Shown piece by piece: positions 18,528 through 26,216 of a stretch of 64,000 nucleotides of DNA. The position numbers and the translations under genes were made by a program. Position 1 is the first letter of the stretch. Each line of letters begins with the position of its first letter. Source of the DNA: Sorangium cellulosum So0157-2 (GTDB taxonomy: Bacteria; Myxococcota_A; Polyangia; Polyangiales; Polyangiaceae); assembly GCF_000418325.1 (NCBI RefSeq), contig NC_021658.1:3038001-3102000 (forward strand), written 5' to 3'. The notes under the pieces were generated by a model. It was not told the origin of the DNA, searched no databases, and was given only the letters and a program-made list of their open reading frames with translations.

Positions 18528-18938
18528 ATGAAGGCTCTCAGCTATGGAGAAATCACGGATGGCGGGCTGAGCGTCTTTCAGTCGGTCGCCCGGCTCGATG
18601 ACGACAACCGCCTCGTCTTGACCTTCGAGGGCGCTATCCGGATCGACAACCCGTACCGGTACCTGTCCAGCTACCTCGACGAGCTGGCGCGAGTCCTGCC
18701 GCAGCATCCGATCACGTCCACGGTGATGGACTTCGTGAAGATGCGGTTCTGCAACTCGAACGGCTTCTACGTCATCATGGACATCGTGGACGCCGTGTAC
18801 AACCTGGTGCCCGGGCGGGTGACGGTGCGGCGGATCCTCGACGACGACTGGCAGCACGAGACCCTGCCGATCCTGCTCAACCTGAACGAGGAGCACGTGG
18901 CCGCGCGGACGACGTTCGAGGATGTCAAAGAGCCGTAA
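18528..18938 (+). CDS. Stand-alone slr1659-type STAS regulator
   Basis: 136 residues from ATG 18528, chosen because ACGAAAGGTCG precedes it with good spacing; the frame also runs 5' into the end of the previous gene. It has the STAS-like core RLVLTFEGAIRIDN, then VMDFVKMRFCNSNGFYVIMDIV (about 67-88), and DDDWQHETLPILLNL, which matches the W-centred loop of the two sister domains. Ser in NSNG is the likely phosphosite. It is probably phosphorylated by the ATPase at 18002 and dephosphorylated by one of the two PPM phosphatases. Its downstream target is not visible. Confidence 0.8.
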   Translation: MKALSYGEITDGGLSVFQSVARLDDDNRLVLTFEGAIRIDNPYRYLSSYLDELARVLPQHPITSTVMDFVKMRFCNSNGFYVIMDIVDAVYNLVPGRVTVRRILDDDWQHETLPILLNLNEEHVAARTTFEDVKEP

Positions 18939-18971
18939 GCGTGGGGTGGGGGCTCGGTAAGGCGACCGGCG

Positions 18972-20351
18972 ATGAACGCACCTGCGAACGAAGCGGACGT
19001 AGCGAGGTTCTTCGCTGTCTGTCCCGATCCGCTCTGCGTTCTGCGGATCGACGGATCGTTCCTCCGCGTGAGCGGCGCCTGGGAGCGCACGCTGGGCCTC
19101 GGGTCCGAGGAGCTGGTCGGCCGGAACCTGCTCGATCTCGTGCACCAGGACGACCTCGCCGCGACGCGGGAGCAGCTGGCGCGGCTCCGGGAGGGGCCGG
19201 TCACGCTCGGGATGGAGAACCGGTGCAGGAGCAGGAGCGGCCTCTACGTGTGGCTGTCCTGGTCGATGCTGTCGGTGCCCGGCGAGGGGCTCGTCTACGC
19301 CTGGGCGCGCAACGTGGGCAAGCAGAAGCGCGTCGAGCGGGCGCTGATGCAGCGGATCGAGACCAAGATGCTGGTCGCGTCGATCTCGGCCCATTTCATC
19401 AATGTGAAGCTCGCGGACATCGACCGCGGCTTTCAGCTGGCGCTCGCGGAGCTCGGCAAGGCGCTGCGCGCCGATCGGACGAGCCTGTTCTTGCTCTCGG
19501 AGGACGGGCGGCGGTTCCTGAACACGCACGAGTGGTGCGCCGAAGGGGTCCCGTCGCTGCTCGAGGAGCGGGCCGTCGTCTCCAAGGACGTGTATCCGTG
19601 GCTCGTCGACAGGCTGTGCCGCCTCGAGGTGTGCGACGTGCCGCGCGTGGCCGACCTGCCGGATGAGGCAGCGAGCGAGCGGCGAGCGTTCGCGGAGCTG
19701 GGGATCGCCTCGTTCGTCCGGATGCCCGCGGCGTACGCGGGCCGGCTCGTGGGGGTCGTGGGGATCGACGCGGTGCGCTCGATCCGGGCGTGGGACAAGA
19801 GCGTGCGGGCGCTGCTCCAGGTCGTCGGGGAGATGTTCGCGATCACGCTGGAGCGCATGCGCGCCGAGGAGTCGCTGCGCGCGGTGGTCGAGCAGCAGGA
19901 GTCGCTGCGCGCGGTGATCGAGCGGCAGGAGTCCGCGATCGAGACGCTGTCGACGCCGATCATCCAGGTCTGGAACAGCGTGCTCGTGCTGCCGCTCGTG
20001 GGGAGCATCGATCGGCACCGGGCCACCGAGATCACGGAGAAGCTGCTGCGCACGATCGTCGAGACGAAGTCGCGGTATGCGATCGTCGAGGTGACGGGGG
20101 TCGAAGAGGTCGACTCCACGACGGCGCAGCACCTCATCAGCATGCTGCAGACGATCGAGCTGCTCGGCGCGCAGGGCGTGGTGGCCGGCGTGCAGCCCCA
20201 GGTGGCGCAGACGGCGTCGTCGCTCGGGATCGATCTGTCGTCGGTCCAGGTGCACCGGGACCTCCAGGAGGCGCTGCGGTGGTGCATCCGGGAGATCCGG
20301 GCGGAAGGGCGGCGAGGGACGCGGGGGCGGCAGGGGCGCAGCGGCCGGTAG
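18972..20351 (+). CDS. PAS-GAF-STAS protein, RsbR-like stressosome component
   Basis: 459 residues. PAS about 10-125 (CPDPLCVLRIDGSFLRVSGAWERTLG), GAF about 145-295 (RTSLFLLSEDGRRFLNTHEW, SFVRMPAAYAGRLVGVVGID), a helical linker with two copies of a 10-residue ESLRAV(V/I)E(Q/R)Q repeat (about 299-320), and a STAS domain about 328-445. The STAS segment EVTGVEEVDSTTAQHLISML ... AQTASSLGIDL aligns well with RsbR. The two RsbR phosphothreonine positions are Ser (VDS) and Thr (QTAS) here. It may sense a small ligand or redox state and feed the operon's kinase/phosphatase pairs. It is the last gene of the operon, with an Arg/Gly-rich tail. Confidence 0.9.
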   Translation: MNAPANEADVARFFAVCPDPLCVLRIDGSFLRVSGAWERTLGLGSEELVGRNLLDLVHQDDLAATREQLARLREGPVTLGMENRCRSRSGLYVWLSWSMLSVPGEGLVYAWARNVGKQKRVERALMQRIETKMLVASISAHFINVKLADIDRGFQLALAELGKALRADRTSLFLLSEDGRRFLNTHEWCAEGVPSLLEERAVVSKDVYPWLVDRLCRLEVCDVPRVADLPDEAASERRAFAELGIASFVRMPAAYAGRLVGVVGIDAVRSIRAWDKSVRALLQVVGEMFAITLERMRAEESLRAVVEQQESLRAVIERQESAIETLSTPIIQVWNSVLVLPLVGSIDRHRATEITEKLLRTIVETKSRYAIVEVTGVEEVDSTTAQHLISMLQTIELLGAQGVVAGVQPQVAQTASSLGIDLSSVQVHRDLQEALRWCIREIRAEGRRGTRGRQGRSGR

Positions 20352-20404
20352 CGGGTCGCAGGGCGCAGGGCGCAGGGCGCAGGGGGATCCGAGCTGCCCG
20401 GCCA
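20352..20404. repeat. GCGCAGG short tandem repeat
   Basis: Four near-perfect copies of a 7-base GCGCAGG/GGCGCAG unit lie between about 20358 and 20386, directly after the STAS gene stop and before the large palindrome. They are non-coding. Confidence 0.6.
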
Positions 20405-20553
20405 CCGGGGAGGGAGCTCGTGGCGCGGCGCCGGGAGGACCGAACTCGCCTGGGACAATGCGCCCCGGCGGCGTGCGCTGCACGCCGGGGACGCATCGTC
20501 ACCAGGCTCAGACACCGGTCCTCCCGGCGCCGCGCCACGAGCTCCCTCCCCGG
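20405..20553. repeat. 149-bp near-perfect palindrome
   Basis: Arms 20405-20442 and 20516-20553 are exact 38-base inverted complements. The 73-base interior is itself a nested, slightly imperfect inverted repeat (CCTGGGACAATGCGCCCCGGC against GCCGGGGACGCATCGTCACCAGG). The whole unit can extrude as a cruciform or fold as one long RNA hairpin between the signalling operon and the MarR gene. It could be a MITE-like element, a strong terminator or a regulator target. No transposase is nearby and I saw no second copy in the window. Confidence 0.85.
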
Positions 20554-20658
20554 GGGCCCGCGGTCCGGGCGCAGATGCGTCCGCTCGGTACGCGCGTGGG
20601 GCGTGAGCCCGCGGCTTGACGAGACCTTCGGGAGCGAATATTTCGTACACGAAGCATC

Positions 20659-21156
20659 GTGACCGCGACCCTGCCGCCGCCAGAGAGGCCGGAGATCGAC
20701 GCCATCGTGGAGGTGATCATCTATCTCTACACGGAGTCGCGCCGGCTCACGAAGGGCATGGCGAGCGGGTTCGGCCTCACCGGACCCCAGCTCACCATCC
20801 TCAAGCTGCTCGAGTCGTTCCAAGATCTGTCGCTGTCCACGCTGTCGGAGCGGATCCGGGCGCAGAACAGCACCGTGACGGGGATCGTCGACCGCATGGA
20901 GAGGGAAGGGCTCGTCCGGCGCGAGCGCTCGAAGGCCGACCGGCGGGTCGTGCACATCCGGCTCAGCGAGAAAGGAGCGCGGCTCGCCCGCGAGATCCAG
21001 GTCGAGCCGATGGAGATCTTCCGGAGCGCGCTCCTCGGCCTGAGCTCGACGGATCTGCGCGACTTGCTCCGGATCCTGACGAAGCTGCAGAGACACGTGG
21101 TCGCCCGGGTCGCGCAGAGCGGACCGAAGAAGGGCGACGGCGGCGACAGGACGTGA
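20659..21156 (+). CDS. MarR-family transcriptional regulator
   Basis: 165 residues from GTG 20659. The winged helix-turn-helix is clear: LTGPQLTILKLLESFQDLSLSTLSERI, recognition helix region AQNSTVTGIVDRMEREGLVRRERSKADRRVVHIRLSEKG. Terminal helices (VEVIIYLYTESRRLTKGMA and the C-terminal LRDLLRILTKLQRHV) would form the dimer. It is the first gene of a unit with BKACE, crotonase and carboxyltransferase genes (16-base gap to the next). MarR proteins in this position usually repress the operon and are released by a CoA thioester or aromatic ligand, which is inference here. The large palindrome ends about 105 bases upstream. Confidence 0.92.
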   Translation: MTATLPPPERPEIDAIVEVIIYLYTESRRLTKGMASGFGLTGPQLTILKLLESFQDLSLSTLSERIRAQNSTVTGIVDRMEREGLVRRERSKADRRVVHIRLSEKGARLAREIQVEPMEIFRSALLGLSSTDLRDLLRILTKLQRHVVARVAQSGPKKGDGGDRT

Positions 21157-21172
21157 AAGGGAGGCAGGGGGC

Positions 21173-22111
21173 ATGAGAGAGAAGCCGACGTTCACCGGGG
21201 AACCGCGGAAGCCGAACGAGCGAGACCCCGATGTCTGCGTGGTGACCTGCGCGCTGTCCGGGGTGCTCGCGAACCGCAAGCAGTGCCCCGCGATCCCGTA
21301 CACGCCGGTCGAGATCGCCGAGGAGGCGAAGCGGGCCTACGACGCGGGGGCGGCGGCGGTGCACATCCACGCGCGCAACGACGACGGGTCGCCGACGTTC
21401 TCCCCGGCCGTGTTCGCGAAGATCAAGGAAGAGGTGCGGCGGCGCTGCCCGGTGATCCTGAACTTCTCGACGGGCACCCTCCTCGAGGACGTCGGCGAGC
21501 AGTGCGCGACCATCCGCGAGAGCCGGCCGGAGATCGCGGCCCTCAACATGGGCACGATGAACTACTCGAAGTACTCGCGGGCGCGGAAGAGCTTCGACTT
21601 CGACATGGTGTTTCCCAACACGTACGCGAAGATCGGCAAGCTCCTCGCCGCCATGAACGAGGCCGGGACGAAGCCCGAGCTCGAGTGCTTCGACACCGGG
21701 CACACCCACGGCGTGTGGCCGCTCGTCGACATGGGCCTGCTCAAGCCGCCGCTGCAGTTCTCGTTCATCGTCAACGTGCTTGGCGGCATCCCGGCGCACG
21801 TGGAGTCGCTCCAGCTCCAGACCAAGATCATGCCGCCCGGCTCGGAGTGGGAGGTGATCGGCATCAGCCACGGGCAGTGGCGGATGCTGGCGGCGGCGCT
21901 CGTGCTCGGCGGCAACGTGCGGTGCGGGCTCGAGGACCACTTCTACCTGCCGAGCGGCGAGATGGCGCGCAGCAACGGCGAGCTGTGCGAGGTGGCCGTG
22001 CGCATGGTGCGCGACGTCGGGCGCAGGCCGGCCACGGTCGAGGAAGCCCGGCAGATCCTGGGGCTGCACGGCGACGGCGCGGGCGGTCCGGCGGAGGGGG
22101 CGGCCTCGTGA
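21173..22111 (+). CDS. BKACE-family beta-keto acid cleavage enzyme (DUF849)
   Basis: 312 residues from ATG 21173 (GGGAGGCAGGGGGC upstream). BKACE enzymes are Zn-dependent TIM barrels that split a beta-keto acid with acetyl-CoA, giving acetoacetate and an acyl-CoA; the founding member is Kce of lysine fermentation. Visible motifs are the zinc-ligand pair in AVHIHARNDDG (about 64), NFSTGT, ALNMGTMNY, ECFDTGHT and NVRCGLEDHFYLPSG (about 247-261). The substrate cannot be read from sequence. The following crotonase (4-base GTGA overlap) and carboxyltransferase suggest a short or branched acyl-CoA pathway rather than lysine fermentation. Confidence 0.92.
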   Translation: MREKPTFTGEPRKPNERDPDVCVVTCALSGVLANRKQCPAIPYTPVEIAEEAKRAYDAGAAAVHIHARNDDGSPTFSPAVFAKIKEEVRRRCPVILNFSTGTLLEDVGEQCATIRESRPEIAALNMGTMNYSKYSRARKSFDFDMVFPNTYAKIGKLLAAMNEAGTKPELECFDTGHTHGVWPLVDMGLLKPPLQFSFIVNVLGGIPAHVESLQLQTKIMPPGSEWEVIGISHGQWRMLAAALVLGGNVRCGLEDHFYLPSGEMARSNGELCEVAVRMVRDVGRRPATVEEARQILGLHGDGAGGPAEGAAS

Positions 22112-22893
22112 CGGGCGGCGCGACCGCGGTCGTCCAGGCCGCCTCGGCGGGGGGCGTCCTCCGGCTCACGCTGAACAACCCGGGGCGCAAGAACGCGATC
22201 GGGCCGGCGATGGTGAACGAGCTGCTCCACGCCCTCGAGGGCGGCATGGCCGACGAGGCGGTGCGCTGCGTGGTCCTGACCGGCGCGGGCGACGCGTTCT
22301 GCGCCGGCGGCGACTTCGCGCAGCTCACCGGCGCCGAGGGGGCGCCGGCGCCCGCGCCGAAGGGCGACTACGCGGACCTGCTGCTCGCCATGGCGAACTC
22401 GAGCAAGCCGATCGTGGCGCGGGTGAACGGGCACGCGCTGGGCGGCGGGCTCGGGCTCGTCGCGGCGTCGCACTTCGCGATCGCCGGCCGCGGCGCGAAG
22501 CTCGGGACGCCGGAGATCAATGTGGGCCTGTTCCCGATGATGATCATGGCGGTGCTCCAGCGGCACGTGAGCCGCCGCAGGCTGCTGGAGATGATGCTGC
22601 TCGGGCAGCGCCTCGACGCCGACGAGGCGGCGCAGTGCGGGCTCCTGAGCAGGGTGGTCGAGCCGGGCGCGCTCGACGCCGCGGTCGACGAGGTGACCCG
22701 GGCGATCGCGGCGAAGAGCCCGATCGCGGTGCGGCTCGGCCTGGAGGCGTTCGCGGCGCAGGACGATCTCGACCTGGAGTCGGCGCTGCCGCTGCTGCGC
22801 GAGCGGCTCGCGGGCTGCCTCGCGACCGACGACGCGCGCGAGGGGCTCATGGCCTTCCTGGAGAAGCGGCAGCCCCGCTGGTCGGGCAGGTAG
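22108..22893 (+). CDS. Enoyl-CoA hydratase/isomerase (crotonase) family protein
   Basis: 261 residues. GTG 22108 overlaps the stop of the BKACE gene. Crotonase signatures: RLTLNNPGRKNAIG, the oxyanion-hole segment GDAFCAGGDFAQL (about 54-66), NGHALGGGLGLVAASHFAIA and LGTPEINVGLFP. The Glu in PEINVGL corresponds to the second catalytic Glu of true hydratases. The first (normally within GGGxE) is Leu/Gly here, so it may be an isomerase or another crotonase rather than a classical hydratase. It is part of the MarR-BKACE operon. Confidence 0.9.
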   Translation: MTGGATAVVQAASAGGVLRLTLNNPGRKNAIGPAMVNELLHALEGGMADEAVRCVVLTGAGDAFCAGGDFAQLTGAEGAPAPAPKGDYADLLLAMANSSKPIVARVNGHALGGGLGLVAASHFAIAGRGAKLGTPEINVGLFPMMIMAVLQRHVSRRRLLEMMLLGQRLDADEAAQCGLLSRVVEPGALDAAVDEVTRAIAAKSPIAVRLGLEAFAAQDDLDLESALPLLRERLAGCLATDDAREGLMAFLEKRQPRWSGR

Positions 22894-23037
22894 GCGCCGG
22901 GGGGCGCGTGGGTGCTTTGCGGGGGACGGGAGGGCGCCGCAGGCCGCGGCGCTCGCTGGCTCTCGGTTGAGGCGGCCCCGCTCGCCGCGCGGCGCGCGAC
23001 GGCGAGCGGGGCGCGCAGGATGAGGTGGCCCGTGAAC

Positions 23038-24600
23038 ATGCGAGAGCTCGTGAAGGACCTCGAGGCCCGCCGGGAGCAGGTGCGGCGGATGGGCGGCGAG
23101 GAGCGGGTGGCGAAGCAGCACGCCCGCGGGAAGATGACGGCGCGGGAGCGGCTCGCGGCGTTCTTCGACGACGGCGTGCACGTCGAGGTCGGGATGCACG
23201 GCACGCAGATGGGGCTCGCGGCCGGGCCGGACGGGAAGGACCGGCCGCCGGCCGACGCGGTGGTGTGCGCGTTCGGCAAGGTCGACGGGCGGATGGTGTG
23301 CGCGGCGGCGTACGACTTCACCGTGAAGGGCGGCAGCATCGGGCAGACGGGCGAGGAGAAGGTGACCCGGCTGCGGCAGATGGCGCTCCGCGGGCGCTGG
23401 CCGATGGTGTGGTTCATCGACTCGGGCGGGGCGCGCATCGATCCCGGCTCGATGCACCCGGACAGCATCTCGCTGTTCGCCGGCTCGGGGCACCTGTTCC
23501 GCGAGCAGGTGCACATGAGCGGCGTGGTGCCGCAGGTCGCCGCCATGGTGGGGCCGGGCGCCGCGGGCACCGCGTACATCCCGGGGCTCGCGGACTTCGT
23601 GCCGATGGTCAAGGACGTCGGCTCGATGGCGCTCGGCGGCCCCCCGCTCGTGCGCGCGATGACGGGCGAGGACATCTCCGAGCAGGAGCTCGGCGGCAGC
23701 AAGGTGCACGCGACGAAGAGCGGGGTCGGCGACGCGGAGTACGCGAGCGACGCCGAGTGCATCGCCGCGGTGAAGCGGTACCTCTCGTTCTTCCCGTCGA
23801 GCTGCGACGAGGAGCCGCCGCGCCTGCCGGTGACGGATCCCGTCGAGCGGCGGGAGGAGTCGCTGCTCGACCTCCTGCCGGAGAGCCCGCGGCGCGCCTA
23901 CGACATGCTGAAGCTGATCGACGCGATCGTGGATCACGGCGAGCGGTTCGACCTGAAGCCGCGGTGGGCGCGCTCGATCATCACGTGCCTCGCGCGCATC
24001 GGCGGCCAGCCGGTCGGCATCGTGGCGAACCAGCCGACCCAGATGGGCGGCATCCTCGACGTGGACGCCTCCGACAAGGCCGCGCGCTTCATGCAGATCT
24101 GCGACGCGTTCAACGTCCCGCTGGTGTTCCTGCAGGACGTGCCTGGCTTCATGATCGGCTCGAAGGTCGAGCACGAGGGGATCATCCGCCACGGGGCGAA
24201 GATGCTGCACGTCATGGCCGCGGCCACCGTGCCGAAGATCACGGTGGTCGTGCGCAAGGCGTACGGCGCCGGCTATTACGTGATGTGCGGGCGCGCGTAC
24301 GAGCCGGACCTCATCGTCGGCTGGCCGACCGCGGAGATCAGCGTGATGGGGCCGGAGGGGATGCTCGGGATCGCGGCGAAGAAGATGTTCGGGGATGCGC
24401 CGCCGCCGCCCGAGGTGAAGCAGGGGATGATCGAGGCGCTCCAGAAGAACATCGACGTGATGAAGGTCGCCGGGTGGGGGCTCATCGACGACGTGATCGA
24501 TCCTCGGGACACGCGCCGGGCGATCGCGTGGGGGCTCGAGCTCGCGCGGAAGAAGCGGGTGGAGCGGCCGGAGAAGAAGCGGGGGATCATCCCCGTGTAG
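23038..24600 (+). CDS. Acyl-CoA carboxylase beta (carboxyltransferase) subunit
   Basis: 520 residues. ATG 23038 follows TGAGGTGG by 9 bases; ATG 23020 in the same frame is an alternative. Both carboxyltransferase halves are present: KQHARGKMTARERLAAFFDDG, DFTVKGGSIGQTGEEK, WFIDSGGARIDPGS and GGSKVHATKSGVGD in the N half; GIVANQPTQMGGILDVDASDKAARFMQICDAFNVPLVFLQDVPGFMIG and VRKAYGAGYYVMCGRAYEPDLIVGWPTAEISVMGPEG in the C half. It transfers carboxyl from biotin to an acyl-CoA of the propionyl/methylcrotonyl/geranyl type. No biotin carboxylase or BCCP gene is adjacent, so those must come from elsewhere, or the protein acts as a decarboxylase subunit. Confidence 0.93.
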   Translation: MRELVKDLEARREQVRRMGGEERVAKQHARGKMTARERLAAFFDDGVHVEVGMHGTQMGLAAGPDGKDRPPADAVVCAFGKVDGRMVCAAAYDFTVKGGSIGQTGEEKVTRLRQMALRGRWPMVWFIDSGGARIDPGSMHPDSISLFAGSGHLFREQVHMSGVVPQVAAMVGPGAAGTAYIPGLADFVPMVKDVGSMALGGPPLVRAMTGEDISEQELGGSKVHATKSGVGDAEYASDAECIAAVKRYLSFFPSSCDEEPPRLPVTDPVERREESLLDLLPESPRRAYDMLKLIDAIVDHGERFDLKPRWARSIITCLARIGGQPVGIVANQPTQMGGILDVDASDKAARFMQICDAFNVPLVFLQDVPGFMIGSKVEHEGIIRHGAKMLHVMAAATVPKITVVVRKAYGAGYYVMCGRAYEPDLIVGWPTAEISVMGPEGMLGIAAKKMFGDAPPPPEVKQGMIEALQKNIDVMKVAGWGLIDDVIDPRDTRRAIAWGLELARKKRVERPEKKRGIIPV

Positions 24601-24636
24601 CGCGGGGCTCGGCCGCGCCCGGCGCGGCGATCCGCC

Positions 24637-26100
24637 TCAAGGTCGCTCGCCGTCCTCCTGCTCCGGCGCCTCGCCCTCCTCGGGCTTCGGCGTCGGCACG
24701 GCGCGGGGCGCGGCCGCGTAGAACGGCTCCGGCGCGCTCTTCACGCGGAGGAGCGTCGAGCTCTTGGCGCGGACGACGGCGGTGTACGCGTCCAGGCCGA
24801 GCCCCGTGCCCGGCTCGTTCGCGTGCAGCGTGGCCCTGACCTGGTAGAGACCCTCGCGGGCGAAGGTGTTGTCGGGGCAGACCTCCCGCAGGAGGAGCGA
24901 GAGGTCGACCGACGCGCCGGGCTTCAGCGTCCTGAACATGTCGCGCGGGATCGCCCCGGTCGGCGGGGACGCCTCGCACACGGTCGTGCCGTTCGGTCCG
25001 GCGACGAGGAACGCGAGCATCCGCGACCGGATGGCCACGGTCATGGGGCGCTTGCCGGCGTTCTTCGCGCTGACCCGGACGACGATCGAGCGAGGGCTCG
25101 CCGCGTCGGACCAGGGCTCGCTCGTGAGCTCCAGGCGAGGCGCGTTCGCGTCCACGATCGGCTCGCCCGGCGCGCCCGCAGCGACCTGAATCGGCTTGTC
25201 GGCCGGAGGCTGAGGCGGCGTCTTGTCGGCCGACGGTTGCTGCGTCTTGTCGGCCGACGGCCGCGGCGTCTTGTCGGCCGACGGCTGCGCCTCATGGTCT
25301 GCCGCCGAGGGCGGCTCGGCGTCGCCCGCGCCGTCTGCGGCGGCCTCCTTGCGGGGCAGGCCGTAGCTCAGCGCGACGGTGGGCGCCGCGAGCCCGGGCG
25401 CCGGGGCGAACGCCGGCGGATCGTCGGTCGACTCCGCGGCGAACGGCGGCGAGGGCGCCTTTCTCGACCACTTGGGCGGCGGGCCCCAGCCGTACCACGC
25501 CCTCACCACCGCGCCGCCGGCGAGCGCGGCTTCGTCCTTGCCGAAGCAGAGCAGGCGCGGATCGAAATGCTCGACGTACGACTGCCCGGGCGCGAGCAGG
25601 AGCGCGCGCCGCTCGGGGAACCCGCTCGGCTTGAGCCCCAGAGGGGCGGCGCAGCGGGTCGTCTTCTTCGTGCGCTTGTTCAGCGTGTCGATCTCGAGGC
25701 GCAGCAGGCGCACGTCGGCCGGGACGCGCATCGGGCGCTCCCCTTCGTTGTCGATCCGCAGCGTCCACGGCCCCTTGGGGGACGGCGCGACGAGCCAGAC
25801 GCGCGCCGGCGGCGGCGGAAGGGGAGGGGGCTCGGGCGCCTTCTTCTTCGCGCCCGCCCTGGGCGCGGCCGCGCTCGTCTTCGGCGCCGCGGCCTTGGCC
25901 CCGCCAGGCGGGGCGGCGGCGTCGGCCTTCGAGCCCTCGGCCGGCGCGGCGGAGCTCGGCTTCTCCGCCTGCTGCGCGGGGCCCGGCTTCTCCTCCGCGA
26001 GCGCAGGCCTCGACGCGAGCCCCAGGACGGCCACGGCGGCCGACGCCGCCGAGGCGGCCGACGTGAACAGACAGGCGATCCGGACGAGACGTGTGCGCAT
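24637..26100 (-). CDS. Secreted Pro/Ala/Lys-rich protein with PSADKT repeats
   Basis: 487 residues from ATG 26100, which starts a Sec signal peptide (RIACLFTSAASAASAAVAVLGLASRPALA, type I site ALA-EE); ATG 26151 would only add a charged leader. After a low-complexity KPG/AAP region come beta-rich segments (RVWLVAPSPKGPWTLRIDNEGERPMRVPADVRLLRLEID; LELTSEPWSDAASPRSIVVRVSAKNAGKRPMTVAIRSRM) resembling Ig-like domains. Between them lies a tandem PSADKTxx repeat (24-base DNA unit, three to four copies, about 25195-25290). It is probably periplasmic or surface. No family is recognised. It is convergent with the carboxyltransferase gene. Confidence 0.75.
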   Translation of the reverse strand: MRTRLVRIACLFTSAASAASAAVAVLGLASRPALAEEKPGPAQQAEKPSSAAPAEGSKADAAAPPGGAKAAAPKTSAAAPRAGAKKKAPEPPPLPPPPARVWLVAPSPKGPWTLRIDNEGERPMRVPADVRLLRLEIDTLNKRTKKTTRCAAPLGLKPSGFPERRALLLAPGQSYVEHFDPRLLCFGKDEAALAGGAVVRAWYGWGPPPKWSRKAPSPPFAAESTDDPPAFAPAPGLAAPTVALSYGLPRKEAAADGAGDAEPPSAADHEAQPSADKTPRPSADKTQQPSADKTPPQPPADKPIQVAAGAPGEPIVDANAPRLELTSEPWSDAASPRSIVVRVSAKNAGKRPMTVAIRSRMLAFLVAGPNGTTVCEASPPTGAIPRDMFRTLKPGASVDLSLLLREVCPDNTFAREGLYQVRATLHANEPGTGLGLDAYTAVVRAKSSTLLRVKSAPEPFYAAAPRAVPTPKPEEGEAPEQEDGERP

Positions 26101-26216
26101 GGAGGATCCGTTCGGGAGCGAACGCTTCCGCTTTCTTTCCGGGGGCGTCAACCTTAGCGTAGCCGGCGAGCCCGGCTCCCTCGGGGGCGCCCGGGCGCTC
26201 TCCCATCGCTCGAAGC

